A stretch of 64,000 bases of DNA from NCBI RefSeq assembly GCF_900002575.1, contig NZ_LN650648.1, positions 1,240,001 to 1,304,000 on the forward strand, in the 5' to 3' direction. How positions within the stretch are numbered: the first letter of the stretch is position 1; every line of letters starts with the position of its first letter. The DNA comes from Romboutsia hominis (GTDB taxonomy: Bacteria; Bacillota; Clostridia; Peptostreptococcales; Peptostreptococcaceae). Under the pieces are notes generated by a model. It saw nothing but the letters and a program-made list of their open reading frames with translations, was not told where the DNA came from and ran no database searches. The translations under genes and the position numbers were made by a program. This document shows positions 54,935-64,000 of this stretch, piece after piece.

Positions 54935-57485
54935 CAATCAAGAAATTATAAAAAAGCTAAGTAAAAGAAGCTTTAAGGTTAATAAAATTAGAAACATTAT
55001 ATCTATTATAGCCATAACATTAACTACAGTTTTATTTACATCGCTATTTACAGTAGGAGTATCTATGATGGATGCTTTTAATAGTTATATGATGATGGAA
55101 TATGGAACAAGTTCTCACGTACAGATGCAGGAGGTAGATAAAAGTCAGATAGATATAATAAAAAATAGTGAAAGTATAGACAAAGATAGTATAGGTATAA
55201 TTAAAAATATTGATAGTGCTAAAAATCCAGAGTTTTTAACTCAAACTATAAATCTAGCAGTTTATGATAGACAAAGTGTAAAAAATGCTATTAATACAGA
55301 AATGGTAGAGGGGAGTTTACCAAAATCTAAAACTGATATAGTTATGCCAATAGAAGTATTAGATATGTTAAAACTACCTCATAAAATAGGTACTAATGTG
55401 AGTATAGAAATTCCAGTAGTTAAAGATGGTGCTTATACTGGAGAAAATAAAACCTACAAGTTTAAATTAAGTGGATATTTTACATATAAAACAGCAACAG
55501 CTATTCCACTTCATGATATGTATGTAAGTGATGATTTTTACAATGAATATAAAAAAGATAATGAAATAGGTCCTTTATGTATAACTTTTAATTTTAAAAA
55601 CGATAAAAATTTAGAAAAACAGCTTGAAGATTTAATTAATAAAATTAAGCCATATTCAGGGAAATATAGTGTAAATCCAGCATTTTTAGATAATCAAGTA
55701 ACAAATACTAGTGAGTTTATAAGAAATGTTCTTCCAGTAGTTTTATTAGTAATTGTAATACTTACAAGTGGTTACCTTTTAATATATAATATATTCTATA
55801 TATCAGTAGTAAAAGACATAAAACACTATGGACTTCTAAAAACAATAGGAACATCACCAAAACAACTAATAAAATTAATAATAAATCAAGCTAATAGATT
55901 ATCACTAATAGGAATACCAATAGGACTATTTTTAGGATTTATAATAGGTAAAATGTTACTGCCTGTAGCTATGAAATTTACTACTATATCAGATTTAAAA
56001 TCAATAGATTCAAGCAATATAGCTATATTTATAGGTGCTATTATATTTTCATATGTAACAGTAAGAATATCTTGCATGAAACCTGCAAAGCTTGCAAGTA
56101 GTGTATCTGAAGTAGATGCTACAAGATATAGCGATAGAGATAGCAATATAAAGAAGAAAGCAAAAAAAGGAAAAAGTGGTTCTAAGATTCATAAAATGGC
56201 GCTTTCAAATATGTTTAGAAACAAGAAAAAAGCATTGTTAGTTTTAATGTCTATGTCTTTAAGTTGTATGATATTTTTAAGTGTATCAACTATAATAAGT
56301 AGTTCAGATCCTAAAAGATCAGCAGAGGGTATGATGGTAGGTGATATAGAAATACAACATGGAGAAGCACAAAATGCAAAAATTCATGAAAATATCATAC
56401 CAATAGATGAAGAATTTATAAAAGATGTTAAAAACTTAGATGGAGTAAAAAGTGTAGATAGAATATATAAAGACTATCTAGGTCGTGTAGCGTATGAAGG
56501 AATGTTAAAAGAAGAATTTTTAAGTCAAAGAATAGATAAAGAATATGTAGATAAGTATTGGCAAGGAGAAGACCCTAGAGAACTTGCAAAATTTCATAAA
56601 AGTGTAACATTAGATATAAGTGGAGTATCTTCTGGGAAAATAATTAAAGAAATGATAGAAAATAATATGTTAGATTATTATGGTGAGGGAAATATAATAG
56701 AAGGAAAGTTAGATATAGAAAAGTTTAACAAAGGTGGATACATAATAATTAGAGGACATGAAGGTAGCAAAGTAAAAGTAGGAGATAAAATAAAGCTTAA
56801 ATACATTATAGGCAATACACCAGAGGAAGGATACACTACTAACGAGCTTGAAGTAATGGCAATACTTGATGGAGCAGATAATTTTAACATGGATGTATAT
56901 GTAAATGAAGATGACTACAAAAAAATAGTACCAAAAGCATATGTACAAAATGTAGTAGTCAATGTAGATGAAAGCGTAGATGAAGTTGAAAAGAATATAG
57001 AAAAATTAAATGATAGTTACGCTAATCCATATACTCATATTTCTTCAAAGAGAACATATATAGAAGAAGCTAAGGAAACTCAAGCTATGATAACTATTAT
57101 AGGAATGAGTGGGGTATTTATAATAGGATTAATAGGAGTTTTAAACTTTATAAATACTATGGTAACTAACATAATATCAAGAAATCAAGAATTTGCAATG
57201 CTAGAAGCAGTAGGAATGACTAAAAAACAACTTAAAAAGATGTTAGTACTAGAAGGTATGTACTATGGAGTTATAATAACCTTTATAAATCTTACTTTTG
57301 GTAGTTTAGCTACTTTTCTAGGATTTAATATTATGAAGCTTAGATACTCTGTATATACTTATCCAATAGAAGCTTTATTAATATGTACAGTGTTAGTACT
57401 TTTAGTAAGTGTAATAGTTCCTTTAATAGTTTATAAAATAATTTCTAAAGAAAGTATAGTAGATAGAATTAGAGTAAGTGAATAA
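54921..57485 (+). CDS. FtsX-type ABC permease with two large extracellular domains
   Basis: 854 residues from ATG 54921; GTG 54912 is an alternative inside the ATPase gene. Two repeated halves: membrane segments near 22-45, 272-295, 327-350 and 370-390, then KIHKMALSNMFRNKKKALLVL opens the second half (about 420), with segments near 720, 775 and 820. Each half carries an extracellular MacB-like domain and an FtsX domain (VKDIKHYGLLKTIGTSPKQL; SRNQEFAMLEAVGMTKKQL). Typical of transporters responding to lantibiotics or lipid-directed peptides, matched with the upstream kinase. Confidence 0.9.
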   Translation: MLRNNNQEIIKKLSKRSFKVNKIRNIISIIAITLTTVLFTSLFTVGVSMMDAFNSYMMMEYGTSSHVQMQEVDKSQIDIIKNSESIDKDSIGIIKNIDSAKNPEFLTQTINLAVYDRQSVKNAINTEMVEGSLPKSKTDIVMPIEVLDMLKLPHKIGTNVSIEIPVVKDGAYTGENKTYKFKLSGYFTYKTATAIPLHDMYVSDDFYNEYKKDNEIGPLCITFNFKNDKNLEKQLEDLINKIKPYSGKYSVNPAFLDNQVTNTSEFIRNVLPVVLLVIVILTSGYLLIYNIFYISVVKDIKHYGLLKTIGTSPKQLIKLIINQANRLSLIGIPIGLFLGFIIGKMLLPVAMKFTTISDLKSIDSSNIAIFIGAIIFSYVTVRISCMKPAKLASSVSEVDATRYSDRDSNIKKKAKKGKSGSKIHKMALSNMFRNKKKALLVLMSMSLSCMIFLSVSTIISSSDPKRSAEGMMVGDIEIQHGEAQNAKIHENIIPIDEEFIKDVKNLDGVKSVDRIYKDYLGRVAYEGMLKEEFLSQRIDKEYVDKYWQGEDPRELAKFHKSVTLDISGVSSGKIIKEMIENNMLDYYGEGNIIEGKLDIEKFNKGGYIIIRGHEGSKVKVGDKIKLKYIIGNTPEEGYTTNELEVMAILDGADNFNMDVYVNEDDYKKIVPKAYVQNVVVNVDESVDEVEKNIEKLNDSYANPYTHISSKRTYIEEAKETQAMITIIGMSGVFIIGLIGVLNFINTMVTNIISRNQEFAMLEAVGMTKKQLKKMLVLEGMYYGVIITFINLTFGSLATFLGFNIMKLRYSVYTYPIEALLICTVLVLLVSVIVPLIVYKIISKESIVDRIRVSE

Positions 57486-57530
57486 ATTATAAAAATGTTT
57501 TTTAGGGAATTAAAAAACAAAACATTTATA

Positions 57531-57559
57531 TACCACAACTTAATAGTTGTGGTATTTTT
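57531..57559 (+). terminator. Intrinsic terminator
   Basis: TACCACAACT/AGTTGTGGTA, 4-base loop, TTTTT. Confidence 0.92.
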
Positions 57560-57723
57560 ATATAGTATTTGAAATTCTAGATAAGTATAATTACTTAAAA
57601 TTAACATTAAAATTTAAAGGACAGAAGTTACATATTTTTATAAAATAAATTCTAAAATATTTTCTTTGAATAGAATTCTAAACTTATATAGACTAAAATT
57701 ATATTAACTTTAGGAGGTATATT

Positions 57724-57870
57724 ATGAAAATAGATATTTACGATATTAGTGAGAATCTAACAAATCTAATAAAAATAGTAGGAGAAAGTAAGTTTTTAGA
57801 AATTGAAAAAAATGCTTATAGCTTAGTTATTGAGTATGGAGTAAGTGTAAATTATATTAAGGATTTTTAA
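57724..57870 (+). CDS. Hypothetical 48-residue protein
   Basis: AGGAGG stands 5 bases before ATG 57724, and the frame gives MKIDIYDISENLTNLIKIVG... with a hydrophilic, helical character. No signal peptide or motif. Small size makes it tentative, but the ribosome site is strong. Confidence 0.55.
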   Translation: MKIDIYDISENLTNLIKIVGESKFLEIEKNAYSLVIEYGVSVNYIKDF

Positions 57871-57992
57871 TAGAATATGACTAATACTAAAAAACTCCTA
57901 TATATGATAAAATATAAATTATAAAATTTTAAAAAATAGAAGGCTAATATACTAAATATAATAATGATATTTATATAAATAGGAGAGAAATT

Positions 57993-59980
57993 ATGAACAA
58001 GACAATAGGGGTGTTAGCTCATGTTGATGCAGGTAAAACCACATTTTGCGAACAGATATTGTATCACACAAAAGTAATTAGAAATAGAGGTAGAGTAGAT
58101 AATAAAGATACATTTTTAGACAACCATAACATAGAAAAGCAAAGGGGCATAACAATATTTTCAGAACAAGGAATGTTTAACTACAACAACTCTAGTTACT
58201 ATTTAATAGATACACCAGGGCATATAGACTTTTCACCAGATATGGAAAGATCAATATCTATAATGGATTATGCAGTTATAATAGTAAGTGGAGTAGATAA
58301 AATACAATCACATACAAAAACAGTATTTAGACTACTAAATAAATACAAAGTCCCAACAATATTTTTTGTAAATAAAATGGATAGAGAAAGTGCAGAATTA
58401 AATCTAGTAATAAAAGATATACAAAATAGCTTAACTAAAGATGTTATAGATATAACTAATATTGATATTAATGGTATCTTAAATGAAGAACTTATAGAAT
58501 TTATTGCTGAAAGAGATGATAATTTATTTGAAAAGTATCTAAATGATGAGTACGATGACAATATTTGGATTAAAAATTTTAAAGAGATGATAAAGGAATC
58601 AAAAATATATCCACTATTAAGTGGTTCAGCCCTTAATGATATAGGAATAGATAATTTCTAGAAAAGCTAGATTTTTTAACATATACAAATTACAAATTAG
58701 AAGAAAGATTTATAGGCAAAGTATATAAGATAAAACATGATGACAACAAAAATAAGTTAATTTATATAAAAGCACTGCAAGGAAAAATTAAAGTAAAAGA
58801 TGAAGTTTCATACATTGTCAGTGAAGAAATAATAACGAAAAAGATAAATAACATAAGAAAATATAACTCTAATAAGTTTGAAGTTGTAAATGAAGCTACT
58901 TGTGGAGAACTATTTGTTGTAAGTGGCCTAAATCATACTGTAGTGGGAGACTTCGTAATAGAATATGGTCTTGAAAAAGAAGAAATAGAGAAAATATATA
59001 GTAGAAAAACTAAATATGAAATGACTCCAACATTAAAATCAAAGGTTAAATTTGATAACTCATTAAACATAAAAGAAGTGTTAAATGTTTTTGAAATATT
59101 AAATAAAGAAGAACCTGCATTAAATGTTTTATGGGATGAAAATCTTAAAGAAATACACATACATGTAATGGGAAAAATTCAATTAGAAATCCTAAAAGAA
59201 GTAATAAAAGAAAGATTTAACTTAGATGTAGACTTTGGAAAATGTGAAATACTATACAAAGAAAGTATATTAAAAAGTACTATAGGATACGGTCACTTTG
59301 AGCCACTTGGCCATTATGCAGAAGTTCATTTGCTAGTAGAACCAAATACTAGAAATTCAGGAATCACTTTTAATAGCAAAGCACATGTAGATGATTTAGC
59401 CATAGGCCATCAAAATTTAGTTAAAACTCATATATTTGAAAAAGAGCATAGGGGAATATTAGGTGGATATCCATTAGTTGATTTAAATATAACTTTGCTT
59501 ACTGGTAGAGCACATAAAAAGCATACTAGTGGTGGAGATTTTAGACAAGCTACTTTAAGAGCCTTAAGACAAGGATTAGAAAAAGTTGAAAATGTATTAC
59601 TTGAGCCATATTATAAATTTAAAATTAAGACAAACTTAGATTATATGGGAAGAGTAATATCAGATATTCAAAAGATGAATGGAGAATTTGAAACGCCGAT
59701 TATCAATGAAAATTTAGTAACCATAGAAGGTAGAGGACCTGTTGCTACTTTTATGGATTATAGCTTAGAGTTATCTGCTTTTAGTAAGGGAAGTTCAAGT
59801 GTTAGCTTCATATTTGATGGATATGATAGGTGTCATAATTCTGACTATGTCTTAGAACACAGGTCTTATGATAAAAATGGTGATAGTGAATATACATCAA
59901 ACTCTATATTTTGTTCAAAGGGACAAGGTTATGTTGTAAAAGGAAGTGAGGCTAAGCTTCACATGCATTGTATAAAATAA
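57993..59980 (+). pseudogene. Tet(M)-like ribosomal protection GTPase, interrupted by a frameshift
   Basis: The N-terminal frame (57993-58661) has GVLAHVDAGKTT (6-17), DTPGHID and NKMD motifs and RGITI, as in Tet(M)/Tet(P)-type EF-G relatives. It ends at TAG 58659-58661. The other frame is open from 58661 to TAA 59980 and carries the rest: GHFEPLGHYAEVHLLVEP, GRAHKKHTSGGDFRQATLRALRQGL and a C-terminal domain. Adding one base at 58657-58660 (TTCTA to TTCTTA) restores one 662-residue protein of the usual size. These chromosomal relatives of tetracycline resistance proteins are common in clostridia; whether this one gives resistance when intact is not known. Confidence 0.85.
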
Positions 59981-60140
59981 TGAATAATAGTAAATAACAT
60001 TTAAAGTTAACTATTATTAAGAAATGTATTAATTTTATTTTCAACGTTTTATAATTAAAAAAATTTAATATGAAATATTAAAAAAGCTAATGAATGATAG
60101 TATAATATAAAGAGATATAAAAGATTAAAAGGGAGAACTT

Positions 60141-61186
60141 ATGAAAAATAAGCATATATTGATCGTAGATAATAGCGTAACAAATTTAAAAAGAGCAGAA
60201 CAAATTTTAAAACCACATTGCAAAGTTAGCTTACTTACATCTGGTGCACAGACTTTAAAATTTCTAACCAAAAACAACCCAGACTTAATATTATTAGATA
60301 TAAATATGACAGATATGGATGTGTATGAAACCTTAGAAAAGATAAAATCTAATAAAGATTTAGTTGATATACCAGTAATATTTCTAACCTCACAAGTAGA
60401 TATAGAAAGTGAATTAAAAGGCATTGAAAAAGGAGCTATAGACTTTATTAGAAAGCCATTTGTTCCTCAAATTATGATAAGTCGTATAAAGATGCATTTA
60501 GAATTATATGACTATAGGATAGATTTAGAAAAAAAGTAATAGAAAAAACCGAGATGATAGAACATCTCCAAGATGTTATGATGATATCCATCGCAGAGCT
60601 TGTTGAGTGTAGGGACGAAAATACTGGGGGTCATGTTAAAAGAACTGCAAAGTATGTAGAAATACTAACTAAAGCTTTGGTAGAAAGAAATATATATAGT
60701 GATATATTAAACAAAGATTATGTAAAGGATATGATACGTTCAGCTCCACTTCATGATGTAGGTAAAATAGGTATAAATGATAAAACTTTACTTAAAAATG
60801 GTTATTTAGATGAAAAAGAGTTTGAGTTTATGAAAACTCACAGTAAACTTGGAGGAGAGACTATTCAAAGGATGATAAATCAAACTGATGGAGAAAGTTT
60901 TTTATATATAGCGAAGGATATGGCGCAATCTCATCATGAAAAGTGGAATGGAACAGGTTATCCAGATGGATTAAAGGAAGAAGAAATACCACTTAGCGCT
61001 AGAGTAATGGCAATAGCAGATGTTTATGATGCGCTAACAACAAAGAGACCTTATAAAGAAGCTTTTACACATGACAAAGCAGTTGAAATTATATTAGATG
61101 GTAAGGGGATAGCTTTTGATCCTGTTATAACTGAAGTATTTGAAGAAATAAATTCTGAGTTTGAATTAGCAAGACAGATTTTATAG
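60141..61186 (+). pseudogene. Response regulator with HD-GYP phosphodiesterase domain, interrupted by a frameshift
   Basis: The first frame (60141-60539) is a receiver domain with D53 (LILLDINMTDMD) and FIRKPF, ending LEKK-stop. A second frame from 60536 continues VIEKTEMIEHLQDVM and carries an HD-GYP domain: HDVGKIGI, HHEKWNGTGYPDG and ADVYDALTTKRPYK. One extra A in the A7 run at 60529-60535 joins them into one 348-residue protein, the usual receiver/HD-GYP arrangement that hydrolyses cyclic di-GMP. AAAGGGAG before the ATG. Confidence 0.85.
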
Positions 61187-61188
61187 TA

Positions 61189-61586
61189 AAATTTGATCAC
61201 GATGAAGTGGTTGAATTTTTCAAGAAATGTGTAGAAGATAGATATGACTTTTTAATTATTTCACCTGATGGAAGAATTATTGGTGAAAGTATAATAGAAG
61301 TGCCAATTATTGAATTGGAATATTTCATTATGACGAATGTGGAAAAGGCATAGGGTCTTAGGTTATAAAAATGACAAGAGATTTTGCATTTGAAAAATTA
61401 AATCTTCATCGCTTAGAACTAGATGTTTATTCATTTAATTCTCGTGCTGAAAAAGCATATTTGGCTGCTGGATTTAAAAGAGAAGGCGTATTGAGAGATG
61501 CAGTTTGGAATGGCAAAGAATATGCTAATGATATTCTGATGGCAATACTAGAAGACGAATGGAAACAAATAAAAGGTATTATATAA
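61189..61586 (+). pseudogene. GNAT acetyltransferase remnant
   Basis: From 61189 a frame reads KFDHDEVVEFFKKCVED and on to SPDGRIIGE and stops at 61351. The C-terminal frame, shifted by one or two bases, reads GIFHYDECGKGIGS, TAG at 61359-61361, VIK, then MTRDFAFEKLNLHRLELDVY and the rest to 61586. The pieces match a GNAT (RimJ/RimL-like) acetyltransferase with a frameshift and a nonsense codon, and the N-terminus is missing. Confidence 0.75.
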
Positions 61587-61653
61587 ATTACAATTTATCT
61601 AATTAGAAATATATATTTATATGAATAATTTTATATATACTACGAATTAAGTT

Positions 61654-61684
61654 GAGTAATAGTGTAAAAACTATTGCTCTATTT
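61654..61684 (+). terminator. Terminator-like hairpin
   Basis: GAGTAATAGT/ACTATTGCTC (one G-U pair), 6-base loop, then TATTTTATT. The rest of the 310-base gap to 61896 holds nothing recognisable. Confidence 0.75.
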
Positions 61685-61896
61685 TATTGTGCAATAAGAT
61701 ATTTGTTTTGGATATTGTTATAAAGGTATTATAAGAACAATTATAATAATTTGGAAATATATTTAACTTTTTTACTAAAAAATAAACTAAAAAATAAAAT
61801 GTATTTTTTGACAGGGTTTAACAAATATAAGTAGAAATATATATAATTAAATAATATAAATTATAAATTAGGAATAATAATTTAAGGGGGAGTTTA

Positions 61897-62832
61897 ATGG
61901 AGAAGTTTTTTGAACTAGAAGAGTATGCTCAAATTGAAGTTCTCCAAAATATCCAAGATAGCTTTGCAAATTCACTTGGTATGGGAGCAGTTATAGTAGA
62001 CTATAAAGGTGAACCTATAACAAAAGAAAGTAATTTCACTAAATTTTGTACATATATAAGAAATAATGATGAATTAAAAGGAAAGTGTTATAAATGTGAT
62101 GCATATGGAGGGGTACAATCAGCTATTACAAAAAAGCCACATATATACAAGTGTCATGCAGGATTAGTAGACTTTGCTATACCTATAATGGCAAATAATA
62201 CATATATAGGAGCAATATTAGGAGGTCAAGTAAGATTAAAAGAAGATTTAAAAGAAGAAAACAATGTTTTAAAGGATAAATATAATGAAGAATTATCTAA
62301 ATATTATAAAGATATAAAGATAAAGACTTATGAAGAAGTCAAATATGCAGCAGATCTTATGTACCAAATATCAAATTATATTTTAAATAAAGATATAGTC
62401 AAAATAAATTCCGATTTTAATAGCAATAAAGCTAAAATAGATAGAGCTACTAATATTGAATTAATAAAGGAATATAATTTAGAGAGTGAACAATACTCTG
62501 AAGAAATACACAAAGCACTAAATTATATTCATTCAAACATAAAAAAAAATATTACACTAGAGGAGGTAGCAAATCATATAAATCTAAGTCCAAATTATCT
62601 GAGTAAGACTTTTAAAAAAGATATTGGTATAAACTTTATAACTTATATAACAAATAAAAAAATAGCATTAGCAAAAGAAATGTTAAAAGATACAGATACA
62701 CCTATTCTAAATATATCTATAGATTTATCTTTTAATAAACCTAACTATTTTAGTAAAGTTTTTAAAAAAATAGTAGGTTTAACACCTAGTGAGTATAGGA
62801 ACACATTACAGAATGATCAAATAGATACCTAA
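61897..62832 (+). CDS. PocR-domain AraC family regulator
   Basis: 311 residues. N-terminal PocR ligand-binding domain: NSLGMGAVIVDYKGEPIT, FTKFCTYIRNNDELKGKCYKCDAYGG with CxxC (about 65-68), YKCHAGLVDFAIPI (90-103) and GAILGGQVR. C-terminal AraC helix-turn-helix (about 205-305, PNYFSKVFKKIVGLTPSEY). PocR controls propanediol and B12 genes in enterobacteria; in clostridia such proteins control diverse local operons. The next gene starts 12 bases later. Confidence 0.9.
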   Translation: MEKFFELEEYAQIEVLQNIQDSFANSLGMGAVIVDYKGEPITKESNFTKFCTYIRNNDELKGKCYKCDAYGGVQSAITKKPHIYKCHAGLVDFAIPIMANNTYIGAILGGQVRLKEDLKEENNVLKDKYNEELSKYYKDIKIKTYEEVKYAADLMYQISNYILNKDIVKINSDFNSNKAKIDRATNIELIKEYNLESEQYSEEIHKALNYIHSNIKKNITLEEVANHINLSPNYLSKTFKKDIGINFITYITNKKIALAKEMLKDTDTPILNISIDLSFNKPNYFSKVFKKIVGLTPSEYRNTLQNDQIDT

Positions 62833-62844
62833 AGGAGGAATTTT

Positions 62845-63855
62845 TTGAGTGTATTAAAAAAAGAATCAATAAAAGATCTTCTAAGTAAGGATTATTTAAT
62901 GCAAATACTACCTGGTTTACGAGATATAAAGTTAGAAAATATAAAAACAAACGGTTTATCAGGAGCTAAAATATATAAAATTACATTATTTTCTAGACAA
63001 GATAAAAAAAGCCTATATCTAAAAATAAATAATTTAAAGGAAGATTGGCTAGCAAAAGTAAATAAAGATGAAGGCAGAGAATTAGATATATTTAAAGATG
63101 ATATATATTCAAAATTAGAAGAGTTTATAAATGACATTTATTTAGGTTATTACATAGGGGATAATAGCTATGCAATACTTATGAATGATATGTCTGTATA
63201 CAAAAAAACAAATAACTCAGAGAAAGAGTGTCTTTACTATTTAAATAACTTAGCGAAATTCCACTCTAAATTTAAAGAACATGACGTAACAAATTATAAG
63301 GAGTTATTAAATGTAGATGAATATTGTAATTTTTTAACAAAGACTAAAGTAAGTGAAGTTGAGGAGTTTAAAGAAAATTATCAAAAAGGAGAAATAATAT
63401 TAAAAGATATTTTAGGAGAAAATTTATTTAATAAATATGATGAAATAAAGGAAATAGATAGTATATTTTCTTATTATCCTAAAACCTTTTTGCATGGAGA
63501 TTATAGACCAGATAATACACTTTACATAAATCAAAATGATATAAGAATTATAGACTGGGCTAATAGTGGATGTGGACCTTGTACATTAGATGTATTTTGG
63601 TATCTTATGACATCTGTAAATGTTAAATTTGATAAAACTATACTACTAAATTATTATAAAATGAATTTAGAAAATTATATTGGATATAAATTAACTAGAA
63701 GAACATGGGACACTTTATTGAAAGTTGGAATTTTAGCTTCCTGCAAAATGTATTTAGTATCATTATTAGCTAATTCAAATTTAGAAGATAAATATGAGTA
63801 TTTAAATATATATTATTGGATAGAGAATCTTAAAAGTGTATTAATAGACTTATAG
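62845..63855 (+). CDS. APH/choline kinase-like phosphotransferase
   Basis: 336 residues from TTG 62845 with AAAGGAGG upstream. Kinase-like fold: N-lobe lysine region (SLYLKINNLKEDW), catalytic loop LHGDYRPDN (about 215-223) and metal-binding IIDWANSGCGPCTLDVFWY (about 232-250). The family phosphorylates aminoglycosides, choline, ethanolamine or methylthioribose. Pairing with a PocR-type regulator suggests a small-molecule kinase in catabolism. Drug resistance is not indicated. Confidence 0.85.
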   Translation: MSVLKKESIKDLLSKDYLMQILPGLRDIKLENIKTNGLSGAKIYKITLFSRQDKKSLYLKINNLKEDWLAKVNKDEGRELDIFKDDIYSKLEEFINDIYLGYYIGDNSYAILMNDMSVYKKTNNSEKECLYYLNNLAKFHSKFKEHDVTNYKELLNVDEYCNFLTKTKVSEVEEFKENYQKGEIILKDILGENLFNKYDEIKEIDSIFSYYPKTFLHGDYRPDNTLYINQNDIRIIDWANSGCGPCTLDVFWYLMTSVNVKFDKTILLNYYKMNLENYIGYKLTRRTWDTLLKVGILASCKMYLVSLLANSNLEDKYEYLNIYYWIENLKSVLIDL

Positions 63856-63978
63856 ATATAGTAGAGTACAATTGGTAGGAAAAGTAACCTTTATGAAAGT
63901 TGAAATAAATGTGGATACATGAAATATAAAACAATTTAATTAAGAAATAATAAACTAAATAAAAAGTGGGGAATAGAT

Positions 63979-64000
63979 GTGGTAAAAGGTTTACATGTTA
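63979..64000 (+). CDS. Start of an unidentified gene cut by the window edge
   Basis: AGTGGGGA stands before GTG 63979; the first codons read MVKGLHV. An ATG at 63977 would stop after two codons. Seven codons are too few to name the product. Confidence 0.4.

Noticed and set aside
62845-63855. Calling the APH-fold kinase an aminoglycoside resistance gene
   Set aside because: The HGD and DW motifs are shared by the whole kinase superfamily and the regulatory context is metabolic.
1-64000. CRISPR arrays, tRNA or rRNA genes, intact IS elements or integrases
   Set aside because: I found no spaced direct repeats, cloverleaf-like sequences, transposase or integrase motifs by reading; short or diverged cases could be missed without computation.

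Overview
The window comes from a low-GC Gram-positive anaerobe. Strong A/T codon bias, AGGAGG-type ribosome binding sites with occasional TTG/GTG starts, a T-box, ECF-type transporters and Stickland-type amino-acid genes all point to Clostridia, most likely Peptostreptococcaceae (Paraclostridium, Romboutsia or Clostridioides relatives). This assignment is an inference from gene content. No rRNA, tRNA, CRISPR array or intact insertion sequence was seen.

Layout: 0-5.4 kb is a defence-like accessory segment: the C-terminal part of a type I restriction specificity subunit, a tight three-gene operon (DUF262 protein, AAA ATPase, unrecognised protein), then about 1.1 kb of decayed DNA ending in a broken small gene with atypical codons. 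5.4-12.3 kb holds prfC, a cysteine-cluster protein, a Mor-like regulator, a degenerate branched-chain aminotransferase-like protein, arginase, a small zinc-ribbon gene with an in-frame UGA that looks like a selenoprotein, and a tryptophan transporter behind a T-box. 12.3-18.2 kb is a biotin synthesis cluster (bioB, bioD, bioA, a small membrane protein, bioW, bioF) with a BirA-type operator at its promoter. 18.2-28.8 kb carries an adenosine-deaminase-family enzyme, an MFS transporter, an alanine/sodium symporter, a RocB-like peptidase, a flavodoxin-ferredoxin protein, a GadC/YjeM-like antiporter and hypothetical proteins.

28.8-31.9 kb is a cbiMNQO cobalt importer on the minus strand under a cobalamin riboswitch. 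32-41.7 kb is an envelope and regulation region: two GntR/YtrA-type regulators, each beside a long palindrome, an ABC exporter, a zinc-ribbon/YARHG protein, a CPBP protease, a DUF1648 protein, an ECF sigma factor with a DUF4179 partner, and 1.1 kb of decayed DNA. 41.7-45 kb is an AraC regulator, a GPH symporter and a creatininase-family hydrolase. 45-50 kb has an S41 protease, a NUDIX hydrolase, an MBL-fold protein, a CGGC protein and a ClC chloride transporter.

50-61.6 kb contains a two-component system with a MacB-like ABC transporter and four interrupted genes (FUSC transporter, Tet(M)-like GTPase, response regulator/HD-GYP, GNAT acetyltransferase). The first three are each explained by one missing base. 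61.9-64 kb has a PocR/AraC regulator, an APH-like kinase and the first codons of another gene.

The most notable item is the UGA-containing mini-gene at 11041-11205, followed by a hairpin very like the apical part of the E. coli fdhF SECIS element. Next are the uncharacterised defence-type operon at 0.9-4.25 kb, the AraC/GPH/creatininase operon, and the run of single-base frameshifts.
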